DNA of 64,000 bases, from positions 129,311 through 193,310 of the forward strand of contig NZ_PPTH01000017.1 in the NCBI RefSeq assembly GCF_002954225.1, read 5' to 3'. The translations under genes were made by a program, and so were the position numbers. The stretch is from Arthrobacter ruber (GTDB lineage Bacteria; Actinomycetota; Actinomycetes; Actinomycetales; Micrococcaceae). How positions within the stretch are numbered: the stretch's first letter is position 1; every line of letters starts with the position of its first letter. The notes below the pieces were generated by a model. The model searched no databases. It saw only the letters and a list, made by a program, of their open reading frames with translations, and had not been told where the DNA came from. Shown here in pieces: positions 56,908-64,000 of this stretch.

Positions 56908-57929
56908 CAGTTTTCCTCCTGTGCGGCGGACCCAGCGGTGGGCCCGGTAGCGCTTGGTTCGATCACGGGCAGCGTGACCGTGAGGGGCGTGACCACGACG
57001 ACGCCGGGTGTCGTCTGGTCGAGGGAGGGAACGGTGGAGCCCGGTAGGGAGGCGGCCGCCGATCCGTGGGCAACGGCCTGGCGCAGGCAGTTCTCCGGGA
57101 GTTCGCCTGCGCTGTGCGCCAGCAGGTAGCCGGCCAGTGCGGAGTCTCCCGCACCGACCGTGGATCGTGCCGTGACGGGCGGGTGCACGGCGTGCCAGGC
57201 CCCCGCGTCCGTCACGAGCAGGGCGCCCCTGGATCCCAGGGTCGCCAGGACCGCCCCTACCCCCGCGGTGATGAGCACCGCGCAGGCCTTGGCGGCCAAG
57301 TCATGGTCCAGCTCCAGCTCGTCGCCGGTGCCGATACCCGTGAGCTCGCTGAGTTCCTCGGCGTTGGGCTTGAGCAGGTCCGGTGCGGGGACACCGGCGG
57401 CAGCCTCGACGAGCGGCTCGCCCGAGGAGTCGATCGCCACGCGGGGGGCTGAGGCCCCGTAGGTCTCGCGGACCGCTGCGGTGACGCGCGTGTAGAAGGT
57501 GGGCGGGACGCCCGGAGGGAGGGATCCGGCGAGGACCAGCCAGTCCGCTCCGTCGCTCTCGGCGACGACGACGGCGAGGAGGTCCTCGAGCTGCGCGACG
57601 GAGAGTTCGGGGCCGGGTTCGTTGATCTTCGTCGTCGTGCCGTCGGGTTCGGTGATGGCCGTATTGGTGCGGAGGGCTGCGCCGATGGCGACGTTGCGGA
57701 AGGGCACGGAGACCGAGCGCAGACCCGCGAGCACGGGGTCGTCGTCGTCGCCGGGCAGGACGGCGAGCGTCCGGGTGCCGGACATGGTCAGGGCCCGGCT
57801 GACGTTCACGCCCTTCCCGCCCGCCTCCTGCACCACGTGGGTGGCGCGCTGGACGGCGCCACGTGCGAGGGGCGCGCCGATGGCGACGGTGCGGTCGATG
57901 CTGGGGTTCGCGGTGAGGGTCAGGATCAC
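56907..57929 (-). CDS. fruK: 1-phosphofructokinase
   Basis: PfkB-family kinase converting fructose 1-phosphate to fructose 1,6-bisphosphate. The 340-aa protein has the N-terminal ILTLTANPSIDRTVAIG, the GGKGVNVSRAL motif and the C-terminal active-site loop TARSTVGAGDSALAGYLLA. The GTG overlaps the fruR stop by 4 bp. The C-terminal 30 residues are a low-complexity extension. Confidence 0.95.
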   Translation of the reverse strand: MILTLTANPSIDRTVAIGAPLARGAVQRATHVVQEAGGKGVNVSRALTMSGTRTLAVLPGDDDDPVLAGLRSVSVPFRNVAIGAALRTNTAITEPDGTTTKINEPGPELSVAQLEDLLAVVVAESDGADWLVLAGSLPPGVPPTFYTRVTAAVRETYGASAPRVAIDSSGEPLVEAAAGVPAPDLLKPNAEELSELTGIGTGDELELDHDLAAKACAVLITAGVGAVLATLGSRGALLVTDAGAWHAVHPPVTARSTVGAGDSALAGYLLAHSAGELPENCLRQAVAHGSAAASLPGSTVPSLDQTTPGVVVVTPLTVTLPVIEPSATGPTAGSAAQEEN

Positions 57930-58693
57930 GCCACGATCACCTCCACATCGGTGTCGGCGAGAGCATCGGCGAGGGGGCCGCGGGGGGCGCGGTCGGTGAT
58001 GAGTGCATCGATTTCCTCCAGGGTGGCGAAGCTGATCAGGGTCTCCTCGTCGAACTTCGACGAGTCCGCCAGGAGCACCACGCGCCGGGCGGAGGCGACG
58101 ATGGCGGTCTTCACGGCCGCCTCGTCGACGTCGGGGGTGCTGAGGCCGAAGTCCGCACCGATGCCGTTGGCGCCGATGAAGGCGATATCGGCGCGGAGGC
58201 GGGCGAAATGGGTCACGGTGCTGCTGCCCACTGCCGCGCTGGTCAGGGCCCGTACCCGGCCGCCCACGAGCTCGACGCTCAGCCCGGCGCCGGAGACGAG
58301 CGCCGCGATGGGGACCGAGTGCGTGATGACCGACAGTCCGGCGCGGGCCTCGTCCACGAGCAGTTCGGCGAGGCCTTCGGTGGTGCTGCCTGCATCGAGC
58401 ACCACCGCACCGGTCTCGGGGGTGAGGGCGAGCGCGGCCTGGGCGATGCGCTTCTTCTCGGGGGAGTGCTGTTCGGAGCGGCTGACGAGGCTGGGCTCGT
58501 TGGTCGTTGCACCGCTGCCGGCGATGGCTCCGCCGTGTACGCGGCGCAGGACGCCGTCGCTCTCGAGCAGCGCGAGGTCCCGGCGCACGGTCTCCTTGGT
58601 GATCCCGAAACGGGAGGAGAGGCCCGCGACCGTGACGCGGCCGTCGGCCGAGACGAGGCTGCTGATCTGCCGGTAGCGCTCTTCCGCGAACAT
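57926..58693 (-). CDS. fruR: DeoR-family repressor of the fructose operon
   Basis: Transcriptional regulator sensing a phosphorylated sugar, probably fructose 1-phosphate. The 255-aa protein has a winged HTH (SSRFGITKETVRRDLALLES) and a C-terminal sugar-phosphate-binding domain (VVLDAGSTTEGLAELL; DIAFIGANGIGADFGLSTPD). First gene of the operon. Two inverted TTATCTNNGTTTG elements around its promoter suggest autoregulation. Confidence 0.93.
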   Translation of the reverse strand: MFAEERYRQISSLVSADGRVTVAGLSSRFGITKETVRRDLALLESDGVLRRVHGGAIAGSGATTNEPSLVSRSEQHSPEKKRIAQAALALTPETGAVVLDAGSTTEGLAELLVDEARAGLSVITHSVPIAALVSGAGLSVELVGGRVRALTSAAVGSSTVTHFARLRADIAFIGANGIGADFGLSTPDVDEAAVKTAIVASARRVVLLADSSKFDEETLISFATLEEIDALITDRAPRGPLADALADTDVEVIVA

Positions 58694-58740
58694 GGGGACC
58701 CCGTCGTCTTCCGCGAGCTTCGACCTCGCGGCATGTGGCT

Positions 58741-58824
58741 TTATCTTCGTTTGAGTGACTCTACCGCCGATTGTGATGTGACGTCAAGCACTTTATTCGC
58801 GGTTTCGAAGACAAACACAGATAA
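58741..58824 (-). promoter_or_regulatory. fru operon promoter with inverted candidate FruR sites
   Basis: On the minus strand, TTGACG (complement of 58782-58787) and TAGAGT (complement of 58758-58763) are 18 bp apart. TTATCTTCGTTTG (58741-58753, plus strand) covers the expected start site, and TTATCTGTGTTTG (complement of 58812-58824) lies upstream in the opposite orientation. The shared TTATCT-NN-GTTTG suggests two FruR operators. Confidence 0.7.
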
Positions 58825-58827
58825 AAA

Positions 58828-58852
58828 CGGGCCGGAGCAGAGCTCCGGCCCG
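58828..58852 (-). terminator. Intrinsic terminator after the DUF6458 gene
   Basis: An 11-bp stem (58828-58838 with 58842-58852) and AGA loop, followed on the minus strand by TTTTTAT, a clear T-tract. Confidence 0.85.
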
Positions 58853-58871
58853 TCGGTCCTCCAGGACGGTC

Positions 58872-59129
58872 TCAGAGACCGGTGTCGCGGGTCTCGCGGC
58901 GGGTGATCGTCTCGCCGGTGGCCGGATCCACCAGTGAACGCGACTCCGAGATGCGGTTCTGCCGGCGCGGCGCCGCCAGGACCAGGGACGCGATGAGACC
59001 GATCACGCCCACCCCCATGAGGATCCAGCCCACGAGGTTGATGTCCACGATGCTGATGACATCCGCCTGAATGGCGAAAGCCAGAATTGCACCCAGTGCA
59101 ATAAGGAAAATAGATGAACCGATTCGCAT
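58872..59129 (-). CDS. DUF6458 small two-TM membrane protein
   Basis: An 85-aa protein with two membrane helices (about 4-20 and 31-52) and a charged C-terminal tail (DPATGETITRRETRDTG). The start MRIGSSIFLIALGAILAFAI is typical of this actinobacterial family of unknown function. GGAGTTCTTGTA precedes the ATG, with GGAG about 8 nt away. Monocistronic with a strong terminator. Confidence 0.85.
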   Translation of the reverse strand: MRIGSSIFLIALGAILAFAIQADVISIVDINLVGWILMGVGVIGLIASLVLAAPRRQNRISESRSLVDPATGETITRRETRDTGL

Positions 59130-59475
59130 TACAAGAACTCCTTCGGATAGCGGTGTCGAGTGTTTCGGGAGAATTCCCCAGCGGTTAACGTCCTGCGCCG
59201 CTTCCTCCCGCCGCGGCCCCGCTGGAGGACAGCATAGGGCGTGGTGCGCGTCATAGCGGGGATTGGGGCGTCCACTGCCCGGCGTCGGCGTCCGTGCAAC
59301 GGTTCGGACAAAATCGGGGCGGGCGTCTTGATAAGCCGGATTAGCGTGGTGCTACCATTGCATCCTAAGCAGGCTGATGAAGTACAGTAGGGCGGAGTTG
59401 CACTCCGGTGCATCGGACTATCAGGCAGTGGGCCTCCTCGTGGGGCCCGCTGAAAATCACTCGAAGGAGCATCTT
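59130..59475. other. Divergent intergenic region (346 nt)
   Basis: No gene is supported. Possible plus-strand promoter elements are TTGATA (59328-59333) with TACCAT (59353-59358, 19-bp spacer), and TACAGT (59383-59388). A short hairpin CGGAGT/ACTCCG and a GGGCC/GGCCC pair follow, so the downstream small membrane protein gene probably has a structured leader of roughly 90 nt or more. Confidence 0.5.
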
Positions 59476-59745
59476 ATGAGTTTCATCGGTTTTCTCATCC
59501 TCGGCCTCATCGCAGGCGCACTCGCCAAGCTCATCCTCCCGGGTAAGCAGGGCGGCGGAATCCTCATGACCATGCTGCTCGGTGTCGTCGGCGCCTTCCT
59601 CGGCGGCTTCATCGGCGGCAGCATCCTGGGTGTCGACCTCGGCAGCACCTTCTCGCTGATGTCCATCCTCTTCGCCGTCATCGGCGCGCTGATCGTGCTC
59701 CTCGTCTACGGCGCCATCACCAAGCGTCGCGGCTCGCGCGTCTAG
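59476..59745 (+). CDS. GlsB/YeaQ/YmgE-family small membrane protein
   Basis: An 89-aa, Gly-rich protein with three helices (about 3-19, 28-48 and 59-79), starting MSFIGFLILGLIAGALAKLI and containing GGILMTMLLGVVGAFLGG, the glycine-zipper pattern of the 'transglycosylase-associated' family, often stress-induced. AAGGAG (59464-59469) precedes the ATG; the open frame to 59377 lacks a ribosome site. Ends with a strong terminator. Confidence 0.92.
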   Translation: MSFIGFLILGLIAGALAKLILPGKQGGGILMTMLLGVVGAFLGGFIGGSILGVDLGSTFSLMSILFAVIGALIVLLVYGAITKRRGSRV

Positions 59746-59781
59746 CTCCGGGTACCAGCTGTCCCGGGGGGACGGCTGACG

Positions 59782-59814
59782 AAAGGGCGCTACCGGACAC
59801 CGGTGGCGCCCTTT
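59782..59814 (+). terminator. Terminator after the GlsB-family gene
   Basis: A 15-bp stem with one G-T pair (59782-59796 with 59800-59814) and an ACA loop; the 3' arm ends in TTT. Confidence 0.85.
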
Positions 59815-59930
59815 GCGGTTGCAGGGCCCGATAGCAGGACCCTGCGCCACCAGCGGAACCCCGACCACGACCCTGTCACCCCCACCTAGACTCGACTCGA
59901 GCACGCCGATCCACCCGCGGAAGGACCACG

Positions 59931-60716
59931 ATGTTTGGCAGGAACAAGGAGAACCCAGCCGTGAAGGCTGCCAACGGGACGCTGTTCGACAAGGACGGCA
60001 ACCCGAAGCCCGGGATCCTCCGGGGGATCGAGCGGGCCCTGGACGTCCAGCGGCCGTTGATCCTCTCCAATCTCAGCCGTCTGCGGCGCCGTCATCCGAA
60101 GGCCTCCCCCGCGGAACTGGCGCGCCTGCTCGAGCGGGATTACCTGCGGGCGACGACGGCCGCCGGGGCCGCCGTCGGGGCCACCGCCGCGGTGCCCGCG
60201 GTCGGCACGATAGCGTCCCTCGGACTCTCCGCCGCCGCGACGGTCGGGTTCCTCGAGGCCACGGCCCTGTACGCCGAATCGATCGCCGAACTGCACGGCG
60301 TGAGTACGCAGGATCCCGAACGCTCGCGGACCATGGTGATGGCGATCCTCATGGGCGAGGAGGGCACCGCCCTGATCCGCTCCATCCTCGGGGCCTCCGC
60401 GGGGCAGGGCGCCCCGCAGTACTGGGGCCAGCTGGTCAACAAGTCGGCGCCCCCGTCGCTCGTGAAGACCCTCACAGGAACCATCCAGCGGCGGTTCCTG
60501 AAGAAGTTCCTGGCCAAGCAGGGAGGCTTCATGCTCGGACGCGCCATGCCGTTCGGGGTCGGTGCCGTGATCGGCGGGACAGGCAACCACCTCATGGGCA
60601 AGGCCGTCATCCAGACCACCCGGCAGGCGTTCGGCCCGCTGCCGCAGACCATCCCCGGCGAGCTGGCCGACGTGCTGCAGCTTCCCGACCCGGGGTCGAA
60701 GCAGAAGCGGGCCTAA
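59931..60716 (+). CDS. EcsC-like protein of unknown function
   Basis: A 261-aa protein with a hydrophobic, Ala/Gly-rich middle (GAAVGATAAVPAVGTIASLG, then AAATVGFLEATALYAESIAE) and a second apolar stretch (AMPFGVGAVIGGTGNHLMGK). The pattern of a hydrophobic pair followed by 'AELHGVSTQDPERSRTMVMA' resembles EcsC-family proteins, whose role is unclear. GGAAGGA precedes the ATG. Converges on the DUF445 gene with a 4-bp overlap of the stops. Confidence 0.7.
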   Translation: MFGRNKENPAVKAANGTLFDKDGNPKPGILRGIERALDVQRPLILSNLSRLRRRHPKASPAELARLLERDYLRATTAAGAAVGATAAVPAVGTIASLGLSAAATVGFLEATALYAESIAELHGVSTQDPERSRTMVMAILMGEEGTALIRSILGASAGQGAPQYWGQLVNKSAPPSLVKTLTGTIQRRFLKKFLAKQGGFMLGRAMPFGVGAVIGGTGNHLMGKAVIQTTRQAFGPLPQTIPGELADVLQLPDPGSKQKRA

Positions 60717-61960
60717 CCGAAGATCGCGTTCGCGAGGGTGAAGATCAACAGCCCGGCCAGCGCGCCCACCACCGTGCCGTTGATCCGGATGAACTGCAGA
60801 TCCTTGCCCACCTGAAGCTCGATCTTGCGGGAGGTCTCCTCGGCGTCCCAGCGCCCCACGGTCTCGGAGATGACGCCGGCGATCTCGCTGCGGTAGGTGC
60901 GCACCGCGTAGGAGGCGCCGTCGGCGATCCAGCGGTTGACCTTCCCCGCCAGCTCGGGGTCGCTCGTCAGGCGGGAGCCGAAGTCCCGCACGGCGGCCTT
61001 GAACTTCGATGTCAGCTCGCTCTCCGGGTCGTTCACGGCCTCGAGCAGGGCCTTCTTGATGGTGGCCCACGTGCGGGCTGTCAGATCACGCACGCGGGGG
61101 TCGTCCAGGAGCTGTCCCTTGATCTCCTCCGCCTTCGCGATGGTCTCGGGCTTGTGCTGCAGGTCCTGCGCGAGGTCCCGGAGGTACTTGTCGATGGAGA
61201 GGCGGACGTCGTGCTGCGGGTCGTCCTGCACGGCGCGGATGAACTTCGACAGCTCGGCGTGCACGCGGTCGCCGACCACGCCGTCGACCAGGCGCGGTAC
61301 CCAGGTGGGGGAGCGCTGGGCGACGACGCGCGTGACCACGGCGTAGTTCGCGTCCACCCAGTCGCCGGCACGGTCCACCAGCAGGTCCACGAGCCGGTGG
61401 TGGTGGCCCTCCGCGAAGATGCGCTCGGCGATGCTGCCCACCGGCGGACCCCAAGGCGGATCGAGCAGGTGCTTGCGGGCCATCGACTCGATCACGCCCT
61501 GCACGGCGTCGTCGTCCAGCACCCTGAACATGCCGCGGATCAGGGCGGCGCCCTCCGCAGCCACGCGGTCGGCGCTCTCCGGCTTCGCCAGCCAGGCACC
61601 GGCCTTCTGGGCGATCCGCGCGGAGTCGAGCTTGGCCCGCACCACGTCCTCGGACAGGAAGTTCTCCTCGACGAACTGCCCGAGCGATTCGCCGATCTGG
61701 TCCTTCTTGCGCGGGATGATCGCGGTGTGCGGGATCTTCAGCCCCATCGGGTGCTTGAAGAGGGCCGTGACGGCGAACCAGTCGGCGAGGGCGCCCACCA
61801 TGCCGCCCTCGGCCGCGGCCCGGACGTACTCGAGCCAGGGGTAGGTGTCCTGCAGGGCGAAGGCCACCAGGAAGATGGCGGCCATCACGGCGAGCAGACC
61901 TGTTGCCAGCAGTTTCATCCGGCGAAGGGCCTCGGCCCGCTCGGCATCGGTACCGGTCAT
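60713..61960 (-). CDS. DUF445 family membrane protein
   Basis: A 415-aa protein with an N-terminal helix (LLATGLLAVMAAIFLVAFAL), the family core AAAEGGMVGALADWFAVTALF and IPHTAIIPRKKDQIGESLGQFVEENFL, a long helical middle, and a C-terminal helix (FIRINGTVVGALAGLLIFTL). Family function unknown. GGAGGTGA lies 8 nt before the ATG at 61960, so I prefer it to the in-frame GTG at 61972. Confidence 0.9.
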   Translation of the reverse strand: MTGTDAERAEALRRMKLLATGLLAVMAAIFLVAFALQDTYPWLEYVRAAAEGGMVGALADWFAVTALFKHPMGLKIPHTAIIPRKKDQIGESLGQFVEENFLSEDVVRAKLDSARIAQKAGAWLAKPESADRVAAEGAALIRGMFRVLDDDAVQGVIESMARKHLLDPPWGPPVGSIAERIFAEGHHHRLVDLLVDRAGDWVDANYAVVTRVVAQRSPTWVPRLVDGVVGDRVHAELSKFIRAVQDDPQHDVRLSIDKYLRDLAQDLQHKPETIAKAEEIKGQLLDDPRVRDLTARTWATIKKALLEAVNDPESELTSKFKAAVRDFGSRLTSDPELAGKVNRWIADGASYAVRTYRSEIAGVISETVGRWDAEETSRKIELQVGKDLQFIRINGTVVGALAGLLIFTLANAIFG

Positions 61961-62090
61961 CTGAGCATTCACCTCCCGAGTCTATCGAGGCCGTCCTACG
62001 GGGAAGAAGGCGACGGCGGCCCGATGGTGCACCTCCGGCGCCGTCACGTACCGTGATACCGACACCACCGACGACCGAAAGGGCTTGTCC

Positions 62091-62954
62091 GTGCCCCCTG
62101 TGATCTTCGCCCACCGCGGCAGCAGCGGCACCTACGCCGAGCACACGCGTGCCGCCTACCTGCAGGCGCTCGCGGACGGGGTCGACGGTCTGGAGTGCGA
62201 CGTCCACCTGAGCCGTGACGGACAGCTGGTCTGCATCCACGACACGACACTCGACCGCACCACCAGCGGCTCCGGGGACGTGGCCGACCGCACGCTGGCC
62301 GAGCTGCGCACGCTCGACGTGTCCGCCTGGAAGGGTGTGAGCATCCCGTCGGACTACGGCACTGTCGAGGACCAGTTCCTCACGCTCGCCGACCTCCTGG
62401 TCCTGCTGCGCCGGTCCGGCCGACCTCTCCGGCTCGCCATCGAGCTGAAGCACCCGAGCCCCTTCGGACTGCGCCTGGAGGAGGCGCTGATCGCCTTCCT
62501 CATGGACGAGGGATGGGACCCGGAGTCCTCGAGGCTGGGCAACCTCGAGATCAGTTTCATGAGCTTCAACCCGGACTCCATGCGGCAGCTCGCGGAGTCG
62601 GCACCGCACCACATGCTGTGCCAGCTGGTCGCCGACGTGGAACCCCAGGACGTCCGCGACGCCCTGCGGTTCGGGTCGATCGCCGAGGGTGCCCTCATCA
62701 CCGTCCTGCAGAGGGCGCTGAAGGAGGGCGAGGAGCTGATCGACCGGCACGAGGTCGGTATCGCGGGGCCGGGCGTGGAGTACGTCAGGGAGCATCCTGA
62801 GCGGGTGCGCCGATGGATCAGCGAGGGGATGCGGGTGCGGGTCTGGACGGTCAACACCGTGGAGGATGCCCTGTTCCTCGCGGGACTCGGAGTGCAGGAG
62901 ATGACCTCGGACTACCCGGCACGGATCCTGCTGGCGCTGGGCAACGGTCAGTAA
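62091..62954 (+). CDS. Glycerophosphodiester phosphodiesterase
   Basis: Hydrolyses glycerophosphodiesters to glycerol 3-phosphate and an alcohol. The 287-aa protein has the GDPD motifs VIFAHRGSSGTYAEHT, DGLECDVHLSRDGQLVCIHD and AIELKHPS, with a closing RVRVWTVNTVEDALFLAGLG. No signal peptide, so cytosolic. AAAGGG lies about 8 nt before the GTG at 62091; the TTG at 62085 is the alternative. Confidence 0.93.
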   Translation: MPPVIFAHRGSSGTYAEHTRAAYLQALADGVDGLECDVHLSRDGQLVCIHDTTLDRTTSGSGDVADRTLAELRTLDVSAWKGVSIPSDYGTVEDQFLTLADLLVLLRRSGRPLRLAIELKHPSPFGLRLEEALIAFLMDEGWDPESSRLGNLEISFMSFNPDSMRQLAESAPHHMLCQLVADVEPQDVRDALRFGSIAEGALITVLQRALKEGEELIDRHEVGIAGPGVEYVREHPERVRRWISEGMRVRVWTVNTVEDALFLAGLGVQEMTSDYPARILLALGNGQ

Positions 62955-62993
62955 CCGCACAACGCCATCGGCCCGCTGTGGTTGAGTGGGGGG

Positions 62994-64000
62994 ATGCAAT
63001 CGCCGATCGAGGATTACGCGCTCCTGTCCGACCTCCACACCGGTGCCCTGGTCTCCCGGACCGGCAGCGTGGACTGGCTCTGCTTCCCGCGGTTCGACTC
63101 CGACTCGGTCTTCGCGGCCATGCTCGGCACACCGGAGCACGGCCGCTGGCTGGTAGCCCCCCAGGATCCGGCGGCCGAGGTGGTGAGCCGCAGCTACATC
63201 GACTCGACCTTCGTCCTGCAGACCCACTGGAGGACGCCTGACGGCGAGGTGCTGGTCACCGACTTCATGCCGCTCACGGACCGCAGGGCCAACGTGGTGC
63301 GCCGCATCCAGGGCCTGCGCGGCACGGTCACCCTCCACCAGGAGCTCGAGATCCGCTTCGGCTACGGCGACGTCGTCCCGTGGGTCACCCAGGGGGCCGA
63401 CGACGGCGTCCCGATGCTCCTCGCCATCGCGGGACCGGATGCGCTGCTGCTGCGCGGACCCCGGCTGCGGGCCACCGACCACCGCCACGAGGGCACCTTC
63501 GAGGTCGCGGAGGGCGCCGTCGTCGACCTGGAGCTCGTCTGGTACCCCTCGCACCGCGACACGCCGCCCGCGCTGCACATCGACGAGGCACTGGACACCA
63601 CGATCAGCTACTGGCGGGCGTGGGGTTCCAGCATCGTCGGGGACGGCGAGTACTCAGGCGCCGTGCAGCGCTCGCTGCTCGTGCTGCGGGCGCTGACCCA
63701 CGAGGACACGGACGGCATCGTCGCGGCCCCCACGACGTCACTGCCCGAGCAGTTCGGCGGCGCCCGCAACTGGGACTACCGGTTCTGCTGGCTGCGCGAC
63801 GCGGCGCTGACGCTCGAGGCCATGATGACCCACGGGTTCGCCGAGGAGGCGCTGGGGTGGCGCAACTGGCTGCTGCGGGCGGTCGCCGGTGATCCCGAGG
63901 ACCTGCAGATCATGTACGGCGTCGCCGGCGAGCGGCACCTCCCCGAGCGGGAACTGGATCACCTGCCGGGCTACGCCGATTCCCTGCCGGTCCGCATCGG
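62994..64000 (+). CDS. Glycoside hydrolase family 15 protein (glucoamylase/trehalase-like), truncated by window end
   Basis: The first 335 residues are present and the reading frame continues past the right edge. It starts MQSPIEDYALLSDLHTGALV, then GSVDWLCFPRFDSDSVFAAM, an N-terminal super-beta-sandwich, and the catalytic-domain opening ARNWDYRFCWLRDAALTLEA typical of actinobacterial GH15 enzymes, some of which act as trehalases. The catalytic glutamates lie beyond the window. TTGAGT lies 6 nt before the ATG, a weak leaderless-type signal. Confidence 0.93.
   Translation, partial: MQSPIEDYALLSDLHTGALVSRTGSVDWLCFPRFDSDSVFAAMLGTPEHGRWLVAPQDPAAEVVSRSYIDSTFVLQTHWRTPDGEVLVTDFMPLTDRRANVVRRIQGLRGTVTLHQELEIRFGYGDVVPWVTQGADDGVPMLLAIAGPDALLLRGPRLRATDHRHEGTFEVAEGAVVDLELVWYPSHRDTPPALHIDEALDTTISYWRAWGSSIVGDGEYSGAVQRSLLVLRALTHEDTDGIVAAPTTSLPEQFGGARNWDYRFCWLRDAALTLEAMMTHGFAEEALGWRNWLLRAVAGDPEDLQIMYGVAGERHLPERELDHLPGYADSLPVRI

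Noticed and set aside
59183..59193. GGTTAACGTCC, similar to a PHO-box unit
   Set aside because: A single unit without a tandem partner; not near a phosphate gene.

Overview
The window is very GC-rich, densely coded chromosome from an actinobacterium. Gene content and order point to Micrococcales, most likely an Arthrobacter-like member of Micrococcaceae. The evidence is the ftsH-folEPBK-DUF3180-PH-PH-DUF2520-panC-lysS-lsr2-clpC order, a disA/radA neighbourhood, Lsr2, an F420-associated-type zincin protein, frequent GTG starts, 4-bp ATGA/GTGA overlaps, and many start codons placed 6-8 nt after a TANNNT box (leaderless transcripts). This assignment is inference from gene content; no 16S rRNA gene is present. 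No insertion sequence, CRISPR array or integrated prophage was seen.

Layout. 0.1-10 kb: glycerate kinase, acyl-CoA ligase, POT peptide transporter and amidase, rhodanese plus prephenate dehydratase (pheA), a bacterial type IB topoisomerase, an acidic repeat protein and a lipid kinase. 10-18.3 kb: serS, HAD phosphatase, SatD-like protein, inorganic pyrophosphatase, D-Ala-D-Ala carboxypeptidase, zincin protein, tilS and hpt. 18.5-32.5 kb: a long plus-strand housekeeping run with ftsH, folate genes (folE, P, B, K), a DUF3180 protein, two PH-domain membrane proteins, a Rossmann/DUF2520 protein, panC, lysS, lsr2 and clpC. 32.6-42 kb: an ArgA-type acetyltransferase, a CsbD stress protein, dhaKLM (PTS-linked dihydroxyacetone kinase), mutY, disA, radA and a FUSC-type membrane protein. 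42.1-48 kb: the phosphate region, with pstSCAB behind a PHO-box-like repeat array, facing a low-affinity Pit transporter and its DUF47 partner. 48.9 kb: tRNA-Lys(TTT), then a ZIP metal transporter.

50-54.4 kb is the most accessory-looking part: an uncharacterised two-TM protein, a secreted nuclease/phosphatase-fold protein, a small basic protein, and a self-contained unit of palindrome, promoter, tandem-HTH regulator, multi-TM membrane protein and intrinsic terminator. 54.4-58.8 kb is the fructose PTS operon fruR-fruK-fruA-ptsH, with inverted candidate FruR sites around its promoter. 58.8-64 kb holds small stress/membrane proteins (DUF6458, GlsB/YeaQ), an EcsC-like protein, a DUF445 protein, a glycerophosphodiester phosphodiesterase and a GH15 hydrolase cut by the right edge.

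How parts fit together: HPr (ptsH) supplies phosphate to FruA. DhaM carries its own HPr domain but no Enzyme I, so both PTS branches need an Enzyme I encoded elsewhere. The fol/pan genes form a cofactor block between ftsH and lysS. The best candidates for something undescribed are the HTH/membrane unit at 52.6-54.4 kb and the AT-rich intergenic island behind it.
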